DNA from: Eubacterium sp.
GTDB taxonomy: Bacteria > Bacillota > Clostridia > Lachnospirales > CAG-274
Reading direction: 5' to 3'
DNA: 6,428 nucleotides
Assembly (NCBI GenBank): GCA_020859645.1
Contig: JAJBVU010000121.1
Coordinates: 1 to 6,428 of the forward strand
Positions 1 to 6,183 of this stretch are shown here, piece after piece. The notes beneath the pieces are model-generated. The model was given only the letters and a program-made list of their open reading frames with translations. It did no database searches and was not told the DNA's origin. The translations under genes and the position numbers were made by a program. Position 1 is the first letter of the stretch, and every line of letters begins with the position of its first letter.

Positions 1-5
1 CCCCT

Positions 6-34
6 AGGCAAGTATTGACGTACTTGCCTTTCTT
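6..34 (+). terminator. Intrinsic terminator of an upstream gene
   Basis: A perfect 9-bp stem (AGGCAAGTA at 6-14 and TACTTGCCT at 21-29) encloses a 6-base loop and runs straight into a T-rich stretch (TTCTTTATTTAT). This is the form of a Rho-independent terminator. It most likely ends a plus-strand gene lying left of the window, since no coding sequence is visible before it. It separates that gene from the GH28 gene. Confidence 0.75.
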
Positions 35-112
35 TATTTATGTTATACACTCAATACAATAGAAATTCAAGTCTTTTAAGAAAAAATTTTCAGCATAAAA
101 GCAAAAAAAGTG

Positions 113-141
113 TTGTCATAATTTCGTTTTTGTATTACAAT
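113..141 (+). promoter_or_regulatory. Sigma-A-type promoter for the GH28 gene
   Basis: A -35 box TTGTCA (113-118) and a -10 box TACAAT (136-141) are separated by 17 bases, and each matches the consensus at five of six positions. An A-rich stretch lies just upstream. Transcription would start near 148-150, giving a leader of about 50 bases before the ATG at 200. No clear catabolite-repression (cre) site or other operator was seen in this leader. Confidence 0.7.
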
Positions 142-187
142 ATAAATAACTGTTTAAAGAATTAAAAACAAAAACGAGTTGACAAAC

Positions 188-193
188 GGAGGG
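188..193 (+). promoter_or_regulatory. Shine-Dalgarno site that fixes the GH28 start
   Basis: GGAGGG lies 6 bases before the ATG at 200. An in-frame TTG at 179 would extend the protein by 7 residues, but this site would then lie inside the coding region and the TTG has no comparable site of its own. ATG 200 is therefore chosen as the start. Confidence 0.8.
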
Positions 194-199
194 TTAAAT

Positions 200-1570
200 A
201 TGAAATATCTGAATTTTTCCGTCACAGAGCCGGAATTTAAAGACACTATATATTCAGTAAAGGAATTCGGCGCAAAAGGCGACGGCTTTACAAACAACAC
301 CGAAGCAATTAATAACGCCATAACTCACGCCTCCGAAAACGGCGGCGGCGTTGTAACCGTTCCCAGAGGAATTTTCTTTACGGGTCCTATAACACTTAAA
401 AACGATGTAAACCTTCACCTTCAGGCAGGTGCCGTTTTGCTGTTTTCTTCAAATGTAGACGACTATCCCCTTGTTATGGTGAATTATGAGGGTTCTCAGG
501 CTTACCGCTGTACTTCCCCCATTAATGCAAAGGGCGCAACCAACATTGCCATAACCGGCAAGGGCGTTATAAACGGCTCAGGCGACCCCTGGAGACCCGT
601 TAAAAAATTTAAGGTTCCCGACAGACGTTGGCGCAAGCTTATTTCCTCAGGCGGTGCTATAAATGTTCTTAACGGCGGTGAGGAGACATGGTGGCCTACG
701 GAAAGAGCAAGAATAGGTCATGACCTTTTGAGTGCATACGGTCCTAATCTTAAAGACTATGACACCTGCTATGAGTGCAGAGACTTTTTAAGACCATGTC
801 TTGTTTATTTTGAGGACTGCCATAACATTCTTATTAAGAATGTTACATTTAAAAATTCGCCTGCTTGGAGTATCCACCCCTTCCTTTGCGACAATATAAC
901 CGTTAAGGATATTATCGTCAGCAATCTTGACACAGCCCAGAACTCCGACGGTATCGATATCGACTGCTGTCACAACGTTAAAATTCTTGACTCTACCTTT
1001 GACGTAGGCGATGACGGAATTTGTATGAAGTCGGGCAAAAACGAAGAGGGCAGAGCCAGAGGAATCCCCACATTTAATGTTTATATAAACAACTGCACCG
1101 TTTTCCACGGTCACGGCGGCTTTGTTTTGGGCAGCGAAATGAGCGGCGGACTTCACAATATCGAAATTTCGGAATGCACCTTCATCACCACCGACTGCGG
1201 CGTTAAGCTTAAGAGCTGCATAGGCAGAGGGGGAGTTATCGAAAATATTTACATACACGGTATTAATATGATGCACCTTCCCAAAGAGGCTATTGTGTTT
1301 ACTACAGGCTATGACATTGACTCTCACGAGGGTCAGGAGGTTTCTGAGGAGGAAATTCCCGAGTTCAGAAATGTTATTGTTGAAAATATTACCTGTACTC
1401 ACTGCGTAACTCCTATTTCTATTGTAGGACTTAAGGAAAGACCCATTCACGATATTACACTTAAGAATATCCGCATAGCTTCGAGACAGCTTGAAAAGGT
1501 TTATAAGTATGCCGAAAATATTAAGGAGCAGAATGTTGTTATAACAGAGCTTTTGGGAGAACATTATTAA
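200..1570 (+). CDS. Glycoside hydrolase family 28 (polygalacturonase-like), probably cytoplasmic
   Basis: The 456-residue protein is a right-handed beta-helix pectinase of family GH28, whose members hydrolyse galacturonosyl bonds in pectin or rhamnogalacturonan. The N-terminus has the usual opening of the family (VKEFGAKGDG, about residues 20-29), followed by GGG-VVPRG-like and NLHLQAGA segments. The catalytic signatures are NSD (248-250, followed by GIDID), GDDG (270-273) and HGHGG (303-307). The expected catalytic acids are D250, D271 and D272, with H305 as the conserved histidine. The canonical RIK motif appears as KLK (336-338), so Lys replaces the Arg. An insert at about 151-197 (SGGAINV to RDFLRP) resembles bacterial intracellular GH28 proteins. 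There is no signal peptide or transmembrane segment, so it probably acts on imported oligosaccharides, perhaps from the chain end. It is transcribed alone from its own promoter, and no pectin-use gene lies beside it here. Exact substrate is unknown. Confidence 0.9.
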   Translation: MKYLNFSVTEPEFKDTIYSVKEFGAKGDGFTNNTEAINNAITHASENGGGVVTVPRGIFFTGPITLKNDVNLHLQAGAVLLFSSNVDDYPLVMVNYEGSQAYRCTSPINAKGATNIAITGKGVINGSGDPWRPVKKFKVPDRRWRKLISSGGAINVLNGGEETWWPTERARIGHDLLSAYGPNLKDYDTCYECRDFLRPCLVYFEDCHNILIKNVTFKNSPAWSIHPFLCDNITVKDIIVSNLDTAQNSDGIDIDCCHNVKILDSTFDVGDDGICMKSGKNEEGRARGIPTFNVYINNCTVFHGHGGFVLGSEMSGGLHNIEISECTFITTDCGVKLKSCIGRGGVIENIYIHGINMMHLPKEAIVFTTGYDIDSHEGQEVSEEEIPEFRNVIVENITCTHCVTPISIVGLKERPIHDITLKNIRIASRQLEKVYKYAENIKEQNVVITELLGEHY

Positions 1571-1612
1571 TGAGCCGCTGATTGACGGGCTTATTGCTTT
1601 CTAAATTTTTTT
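1569..1612 (+). terminator. Probable weak terminator after the GH28 gene
   Basis: An 8-bp stem including one G-T wobble (AATGAGCC at 1569-1576 with GGCTTATT at 1588-1595) overlaps the end of the stop codon. A run of seven T residues follows at about 1606-1612. The gap of roughly ten bases between stem and T-run and the 11-base loop make it weaker than a textbook terminator. Some read-through into the mcsA region is possible. Confidence 0.35.
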
Positions 1613-1667
1613 AAAACTCTTTTAAAATTTTTCAGACTTTGCGTTTATAAAGGCGTATATATATTTG

Positions 1668-1721
1668 AAAAAAGAAAAAAAGAAAAAACACAGATTAGAA
1701 CCTCTTAACCGAGGTTTTAAT
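1668..1721 (+). promoter_or_regulatory. Tentative promoter of the mcsA-mcsB-clpC operon
   Basis: A -10-like TTTAAT (1716-1721) matches the consensus at five of six positions and would start transcription near 1728, just before the CIRCE operator, which is where CIRCE usually sits. The -35 box is poor: TTAGAA at 1695-1700 has a short 15-base spacer. An A-rich run at 1668-1688 falls about 40-60 bases before the inferred start and could act as an UP element. An alternative is a weak promoter further upstream around 1639-1665. Confidence 0.4.
1699..1716 (+). repeat. Short inverted repeat between A-rich tract and CIRCE
   Basis: AACCTC (1699-1704) and GAGGTT (1711-1716) form a perfect 6-bp stem with a 6-base loop, followed by TTAATTT. 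If transcription starts upstream, it would be a leader hairpin or a weak terminator for incoming GH28 transcripts. If the start is near 1728, it lies inside the promoter spacer and could be a protein-binding site. The sequence does not decide between these. Confidence 0.4.
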
Positions 1722-1732
1722 TTGAAGAATGT

Positions 1733-1759
1733 TTAGCACTCACAAAGTGAGAGTGCTGA
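1733..1759 (+). promoter_or_regulatory. CIRCE operator (HrcA binding site)
   Basis: TTAGCACTC (1733-1741), a 9-base spacer and GAGTGCTGA (1751-1759) match the CIRCE consensus TTAGCACTC-N9-GAGTGCTAA at 17 of 18 arm positions. CIRCE is bound by the repressor HrcA, whose activity depends on GroEL, and it normally controls groESL and dnaK operons. Here it sits 23 bases before the mcsA start codon, so HrcA is inferred to repress the whole mcsA-mcsB-clpC operon until heat or protein-folding stress. No CtsR-type heptad repeat (GGTCAAA tandem) was seen nearby. Confidence 0.93.
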
Positions 1760-1767
1760 TAAATTTT

Positions 1768-1774
1768 AAAGGAG
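1768..1774 (+). promoter_or_regulatory. Shine-Dalgarno site that fixes the mcsA start
   Basis: AAAGGAG lies 8 bases before the ATG at 1783. An in-frame ATG at 1729 would place the CIRCE operator and this site inside the coding sequence and add 18 residues with no family likeness, so it is rejected as the start. Confidence 0.85.
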
Positions 1775-1782
1775 TGATAAAT

Positions 1783-2340
1783 ATGTTATGTCAGAAATGT
1801 AATCACAACAATGCAACAGTTCACTATGAACAGAATATAAACGGAAAGGTAACTAAGCTTGACCTTTGCCCCGAATGTGCAAAAGAAATGAACATAGGTA
1901 TGCCCCAGCTTTCAACAGGCTTTTCAAGCATATTCGATAACTTCAGCTTCGGCTCGCTTTTCGGAGAAATGCCCTCTATTTCAAGCTTCTTCGATACTCC
2001 GTCCCAAATTGCTTCTACAAGCTGCACAGGCTGTCACACAAGCTTAGGTGAGCTTAGCAATTCAAGCTTTTTGGGCTGTCCCGACTGCTACAGTGCTTTT
2101 GAAAGCCTTATCGAAAATACCTTGGGCAGATGTCAGAAGGGCATCCGCCACACAGGCAAGAGACCTAACCGTTTGGGCGGACGCTCAAAAACAGAGGAAA
2201 GCAGCTCAGAAGCAAACAAGAGCAATAAGCCTATGACAGAGGTTGAAAAGCTGAGAGCAGAGCTTAAAGAGGCAGTTAAGGCCGAAAACTATGAAAAAGC
2301 AGCAGAACTGAGAGACAAAATTAAGGAGCTGGAGCAATAA
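1783..2340 (+). CDS. mcsA: McsA, zinc-finger activator of the protein-arginine kinase McsB
   Basis: McsA binds and activates the protein-arginine kinase McsB, and so supports marking of damaged proteins for ClpCP in the cytoplasm. The 185-residue product has the family's usual length and layout. It carries two pairs of zinc-binding CxxC motifs: C3/C6 with C29/C32 at the N-terminus, and C81/C84 with C99/C102 in the middle. A Phe/Ser/Gly-rich linker (about 46-75) separates them, and a PNRLGG segment follows. The C-terminus (about 153-185, EVEKLRAEL to KELEQ) is a charged coiled-coil UVR motif, the part known to contact partners in ClpC-type systems. The start is ATG 1783, behind a clear AAAGGAG. 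It is the first gene of the operon, directly behind a CIRCE operator, and its stop is one base before mcsB, which suggests translational coupling. No ctsR gene precedes it. Identification is secure from domain order and neighbours. Confidence 0.93.
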   Translation: MLCQKCNHNNATVHYEQNINGKVTKLDLCPECAKEMNIGMPQLSTGFSSIFDNFSFGSLFGEMPSISSFFDTPSQIASTSCTGCHTSLGELSNSSFLGCPDCYSAFESLIENTLGRCQKGIRHTGKRPNRLGGRSKTEESSSEANKSNKPMTEVEKLRAELKEAVKAENYEKAAELRDKIKELEQ

Positions 2341-2341
2341 A

Positions 2342-3310
2342 ATGAACAATATGGTAATTTCAACACGAATAAGGCTTGCACGAAACCTAAACGGCTTCAG
2401 CTTCCCTCACAAGCTTAACCCCAAGGACGCTGAGGAAATAACATCAAGGGTTCAAAACGCCCTTGCACCCATTATAAAGGATTTCACCCTTGTTAAAATG
2501 TCCGATGTGGATAATGTAACAAAGCAGATGCTTGCGGAAAACGGAACAATCAGCCCCGATGCGGCGAATAATAAGCTTTGCAGGGTTTTTATTCAAAAGG
2601 ACGGGGGAGCGGAAATCACCGTCAACGAAGAGGATCATGTCCGTATACAGACCCTTCGCAATGACGATAATATAGATGCAGCCTTTGAGCTTGCAAACAG
2701 GCTTGACGATCTTCTTGACGAAAGCTTAAGCTTTGCCTTCAGCGATAAATACGGATATTTAACGGCTTGTCTTACAAACACAGGCACGGGAATGAGGGCT
2801 TCATATATGCTCCACCTGCCTATGCTTGAAAAAACGAAGCAGATTAAGGCTCTTGAGAGCGAAATAGGGCGTTTCGGAATGGTTATAAGAGGATCGCACG
2901 GTGAGGGCAGCGAAGCGGTGGGCAGTCTCTATCAGCTTTCAAACCAGGTCACATTAGGCAAGTCCGAAAGAGAAATAATAAACGATTTAAACAACATTAT
3001 GAAGCAGATTACCGCAAAGGAAGCAGCTTTAAGAGAAAAGGTTAAGGGCGATGCAGCCTTTGAAGATGTGATTTTCAGAAGTCTGGGCATATTGAAATAC
3101 TGCAAAACCATATCGGCTAAGGAAGCTATGGAACATCTTTCCAATGTAAAAATGGGCATAGAAAGCGGTATAATAAAAGACAAAGATGATAATATTTATA
3201 ATATAATGACAGATATTCAGCCGTCGGTAATTAAAAAGAAAGAGGGTCAGACCCTGAGCAACGCAGAAATTTGTAAAAAGCGTGCCGAATATCTGAATAA
3301 TAAACTGTAA
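2342..3310 (+). CDS. mcsB: McsB, protein-arginine kinase
   Basis: McsB uses ATP to phosphorylate arginine side chains, tagging proteins for degradation by ClpCP. The 322-residue product has the phosphagen-kinase fold signatures: STRIRLARN (7-15, nucleotide site), NEEDHVRIQ (95-103, substrate-site acids), C143 in the TAC-TN segment, TGTGMRAS (147-154), RGSHGEGSEA (183-192) and SNQVTLGKSE. It is shorter than B. subtilis McsB (about 363 residues), mainly because about 20 N-terminal residues are absent. An in-frame stop at 2309-2311 and no start codon after it rule out a longer form. The C-terminal RDxxRA motif, which binds phospho-arginine in Bacillaceae McsB, reads ICKKRA here (310-315), so the Arg-Asp pair is missing. 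GGAG at 2331-2334, inside the end of mcsA, serves as the ribosome binding site. The kinase core is intact, so activity is expected, but its allosteric control may differ. Confidence 0.92.
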   Translation: MNNMVISTRIRLARNLNGFSFPHKLNPKDAEEITSRVQNALAPIIKDFTLVKMSDVDNVTKQMLAENGTISPDAANNKLCRVFIQKDGGAEITVNEEDHVRIQTLRNDDNIDAAFELANRLDDLLDESLSFAFSDKYGYLTACLTNTGTGMRASYMLHLPMLEKTKQIKALESEIGRFGMVIRGSHGEGSEAVGSLYQLSNQVTLGKSEREIINDLNNIMKQITAKEAALREKVKGDAAFEDVIFRSLGILKYCKTISAKEAMEHLSNVKMGIESGIIKDKDDNIYNIMTDIQPSVIKKKEGQTLSNAEICKKRAEYLNNKL

Positions 3311-3325
3311 AGGAGGCTACATACC

Positions 3326-5800
3326 ATGCAGGTTAGACTTTCACAGAAATCAACAGAGGTTATAAACAGAGCGATGGAGATTTCCGCCGAAATGGGTCAC
3401 AACTATGTGGGAACGGAGCATATTCTTTTCGCTCTCGCAGATGTTCAGGACTCTACAGCGGAGGAAGCCATATCGGCTCAGGGCATAACCCCCGAGGATA
3501 TTGAAAATAAAATTGAGGAGCTTACAGGCAGAGGAGAAGCCTTGGCTCAGAAAAATACAATAAATTCATTTACACCCAGAGCAAAGAGGGTTCTTCAGCT
3601 TGCCGGACAGGAGGCTGTCTATTCGGGACAGCAGATTGTAGGAACGGAGCATCTTCTTTTGGCTCTTATTAAAGACAGCGGTCAAAGCTATGACCAAAGC
3701 GTGGCTTACCGTGTTTTGGAAGCCTTGGGAGTAAGCCCCGAAAGGCTTTTAAACGATTTGCTTTCAGAGCTGGGCTTTGACGAAGAAGGGGAGTATGACG
3801 GAAACAGTCCTTCGGGCGCAGGAAAGACCTCAAAGGGAAAGTCAAATACTCCTACCCTTGACAAATTCGGCAGAGATTTAACAGCTATGGCGGCAGACAA
3901 CAAGTTCGACCCCATTGTAGGCAGAGAAAAAGAGGTTTCAAGAGTTATTCAGATTTTGAGCAGAAGAACCAAAAACAACCCCTGTCTTATAGGCGACCCC
4001 GGCGTAGGCAAAACAGCCATTGCGGAGGGGCTTGCCCAGGACATAGCTTCCGGCAATGTTCCGGAGGTTTTGAAGGATAAGAGAGTTGTGGCTATGGACT
4101 TGGCTTCTATGGTTGCAGGCACAAAGTTCAGAGGTGAGTTTGAAGAGAGAATTAAAAAGACAATTGACGAGGTAATTAAAGCCGGAAACGTTATTCTCTT
4201 TATTGATGAGCTTCACACAATAATCGGCGCCGGCGGAGCGGAAGGCTCTATGGACGCCTCAAATATTTTGAAGCCCTCTCTTGCAAGGGGCGAAATGCAG
4301 GTTATAGGCGCAACAACCCTTAACGAATACAGAAAATATATTGAGAAGGACGCAGCCCTTGAAAGACGTTTTCAGCCCGTTATGGTAGACGAACCCTCAC
4401 AGGACGAAGCCATTAAAATGCTTTTCGGACTCAGAGACAAGTATGAGGCTCACCACAATGTAAAGATAACCGATGATGCTATTGAAGCCGCAGTTAAGCT
4501 TTCGTCACGTTATATTACAGACCGTTTTCTTCCCGACAAGGCAATAGACGTTATCGATGAAGCCGCTTCTAAGGTAAGGCTTTTGACATACACCGCACCT
4601 CCCGAGGTGAAGGAGCTTAAAGAGCGGCTTGAAATTCTTTCAAAAGAAAAGGAAGCAGCCGTTAAAAGCGAAGCCTATGAAAAGGCAGGTCAGATAAAGA
4701 AGGAACAGGACGAACTTAAGGAAAAGCTGACTGCTCTTGAAGATAAATGGAAGGCTGAAAACAGCGAAAAGGTTATGGAGGTAACCCCCGACACAGTAGC
4801 CGAAATTATAGGCGGCTGGACAGGTATTCCCGTAAGCAAGCTTCGTCAGGAGGAGGGAGAACGTCTCCGCAATATGGAGCAGATCCTTCACAGCAGAGTA
4901 ATCGGTCAGAATGAAGCTGTTACCGCAATTTCAAAGGCTATCAGAAGAAGCAGAGTAGGGCTTTCAGACCCCAAGCGTCCCATAGGCTCATTCCTTTTCT
5001 TAGGTCCCACAGGTGTAGGCAAAACGGAGCTTTCAAAGGCTCTTGCAGAGGTTCTTTTCGGTGACGAAAACGCCGTCATTCGTCTCGATATGAGTGAATA
5101 TATGGAGAAACACACAGTCTCAAAGCTTATTGGCTCACCTCCGGGATATGTGGGCTATGAGGAAGGCGGTCAGCTTTCCGAAAAGGTCAGAAGAAATCCC
5201 TATTCGGTTATTCTTTTTGACGAAATAGAAAAGGCTCATCCCGATGTTTTCAACATTCTTCTTCAGGTTCTCGACGACGGACACATAACCGACAGCCAGG
5301 GCAGAAAAATCGACTTTAAGAACACCGTTATTATAATGACCTCAAACGCAGGAGCAAAGAATATTACTGCTCCCAAGAGCTTGGGCTTTGCTGCAGGCTC
5401 AGCCGACGGTGACAATACTGCCGACTATGAAAAAATGAAATCCCTTGTTATGGGAGAGGTTAAGAAGATATTCCGTCCGGAGTTTATAAACAGAATTGAC
5501 GATATTATCGTTTTCCAAATGCTTACAAAGGACGAAATTAAGCAGATTGCCGCTCTTATGATAAAAGAGGTTAAGACGAGAATTAAAACAAATATGGGCA
5601 TTGACCTGACGCTGACAGACGCAGCCCTTGATAAGATTGCGGAAACAGGCTATGACAAGGTTTACGGCGCAAGACCCTTAAGACGAACAATTCAGACCGA
5701 TATTGAGGATCTTCTGGCGGATAAAATTCTTGAAGGCTCAGTTAAAGAAAACTCTGCAGCCACAGTGGATTATAATGACAACGCCTATGTAATCTCATAA
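3326..5800 (+). CDS. clpC: ClpC, AAA+ unfoldase of the ClpCP protease
   Basis: ClpC is a hexameric ATP-driven unfoldase that threads marked proteins into ClpP. The 824-residue product is full length (B. subtilis ClpC has about 810). It has a double Clp-N domain (about 1-145) with two GTEH motifs. E31 and E108 match the glutamates that bind phospho-arginine in B. subtilis ClpC. The D1 AAA+ module has Walker A GDPGVGKTA (223-231) and Walker B VILFIDE (289-295). A coiled-coil middle domain holds a UVR-like segment (about 430-470), the feature that separates ClpC from ClpA and resembles the McsA C-terminus. D2 has Walker A GPTGVGKTE (560-568), Walker B VILFDE (628-633) and a ClpP-contact loop with LGF (686-688). 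AGGAGG at 3311-3316, directly after the mcsB stop, gives strong translation. It is the last gene of the CIRCE-controlled operon and ends before a strong terminator. No radA follows, unlike in Bacillus. Confidence 0.96.
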   Translation: MQVRLSQKSTEVINRAMEISAEMGHNYVGTEHILFALADVQDSTAEEAISAQGITPEDIENKIEELTGRGEALAQKNTINSFTPRAKRVLQLAGQEAVYSGQQIVGTEHLLLALIKDSGQSYDQSVAYRVLEALGVSPERLLNDLLSELGFDEEGEYDGNSPSGAGKTSKGKSNTPTLDKFGRDLTAMAADNKFDPIVGREKEVSRVIQILSRRTKNNPCLIGDPGVGKTAIAEGLAQDIASGNVPEVLKDKRVVAMDLASMVAGTKFRGEFEERIKKTIDEVIKAGNVILFIDELHTIIGAGGAEGSMDASNILKPSLARGEMQVIGATTLNEYRKYIEKDAALERRFQPVMVDEPSQDEAIKMLFGLRDKYEAHHNVKITDDAIEAAVKLSSRYITDRFLPDKAIDVIDEAASKVRLLTYTAPPEVKELKERLEILSKEKEAAVKSEAYEKAGQIKKEQDELKEKLTALEDKWKAENSEKVMEVTPDTVAEIIGGWTGIPVSKLRQEEGERLRNMEQILHSRVIGQNEAVTAISKAIRRSRVGLSDPKRPIGSFLFLGPTGVGKTELSKALAEVLFGDENAVIRLDMSEYMEKHTVSKLIGSPPGYVGYEEGGQLSEKVRRNPYSVILFDEIEKAHPDVFNILLQVLDDGHITDSQGRKIDFKNTVIIMTSNAGAKNITAPKSLGFAAGSADGDNTADYEKMKSLVMGEVKKIFRPEFINRIDDIIVFQMLTKDEIKQIAALMIKEVKTRIKTNMGIDLTLTDAALDKIAETGYDKVYGARPLRRTIQTDIEDLLADKILEGSVKENSAATVDYNDNAYVIS

Positions 5801-5829
5801 ACAAAGTATATCATTATATCACCCACATA

Positions 5830-5868
5830 AAAAGGCTTTGGCGGAGGGTTAATTCGCCGAAGCCTTTT
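5830..5868. terminator. Bidirectional terminator between clpC and the toxin-antitoxin pair
   Basis: AAAAGGCTTTGGCG (5830-5843) pairs with CGCCGAAGCCTTTT (5855-5868) in a 14-bp stem with one G-T wobble and an 11-base loop. The arms begin with A residues and end with T residues, so the RNA from either strand has a GC-rich hairpin followed by U residues. It lies 29 bases after the clpC stop and 27 bases beyond the antitoxin stop, and probably terminates both converging transcripts. Confidence 0.88.
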
Positions 5869-5895
5869 GATATTGAATTATTATGTTTAAAACCT

Positions 5896-6183
5896 TTATT
5901 CGTTGTTATTTATAGGAACAATATCCAAGGTATAACCCAAAGGGTATAATACCTTGAAAAGCGTATCTATTTGAGGTGCTGTTTTAAGTGTTTCTATTCG
6001 TGCAATAGATGGTTGTTTAACACCGCTTAATTCCGCAAGCTTTCGCTGTGATATGCCCTTGGCTTCTCTTGCTTCAATCATTTTGCCTATAAGCCTTGCA
6101 TTAAAAAGTATTTCGTCTCTTTCCTCTTTGGATACTCTTTCTTCATCCGCCATATATTCAGCAAATGTATTTACATCTTTCAT
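5896..6183 (-). CDS. higA: HigA-type XRE-family antitoxin
   Basis: The 95-residue protein is a small helix-turn-helix antitoxin of the Xre/HigA type, expected to bind and neutralise the adjacent toxin and to repress its own promoter. After an acidic N-terminal region (about 1-30) it has a clear HTH: ISQRKLAELSGVKQPSIARIE at about 44-64, with the Q-x-x-L-A-x-x-x-G-V pattern and a recognition helix around QPSIARIE. The C-terminal part (LGYTLDIVP, 82-90) is typical of antitoxins paired with Gp49-like HigB toxins. The start ATG overlaps the toxin stop by four bases (ATGA), and AAAGGAA (plus-strand 6193-6199) is the ribosome binding site, so translation is probably coupled. Gene order is toxin first, as in HigBA. 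The promoter and operator lie outside the window. Assignment to HigA within the wider Xre family is by context and similarity recalled from memory. Confidence 0.87.
   Translation of the reverse strand: MKDVNTFAEYMADEERVSKEERDEILFNARLIGKMIEAREAKGISQRKLAELSGVKQPSIARIETLKTAPQIDTLFKVLYPLGYTLDIVPINNNE
5926..5956. repeat. Nested inverted repeat inside the antitoxin gene
   Basis: CAAGGTAT (5926-5933) and ATACCTTG (5949-5956) form a perfect 8-bp outer stem. Inside it, ACCC (5935-5938) and GGGT (5942-5945) pair around an AAA loop. The element lies in the codons for the antitoxin C-terminus (about residues 76-86). It may fold in the mRNA or be a chance result of the VLYPLGYTL codons. Confidence 0.5.

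Noticed and set aside
15..60. A possible second promoter using TTGACG (15-20) with TATGTT (39-44), or TACAAT (55-60).
   Set aside because: The -35-like bases are the loop of the terminator hairpin, the 18-base partner is weak, and TACAAT at 55-60 has no -35 at a proper distance. The 113-141 promoter is much better.
788..1564. A 258-residue open frame on the minus strand across the GH28 gene.
   Set aside because: It lies wholly opposite a well-supported GH28 coding region, and its product has no recognisable domain and a composition typical of antisense shadows. It has no convincing ribosome binding site.
1729..1782. An 18-residue N-terminal extension of McsA from ATG 1729.
   Set aside because: It would translate through the CIRCE operator and lacks its own ribosome binding site; ATG 1783 has AAAGGAG and gives the family's N-terminal CxxC at the usual place.
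1571..1782. A CtsR operator (tandem GGTCAAA heptads) before mcsA.
   Set aside because: The gap was read on both strands and no such repeat was found; only the CIRCE element is present.
2048..2236. A 62-residue open frame inside mcsA in another frame.
   Set aside because: It is an out-of-frame shadow of mcsA; the mcsA frame carries the CxxC and UVR motifs.
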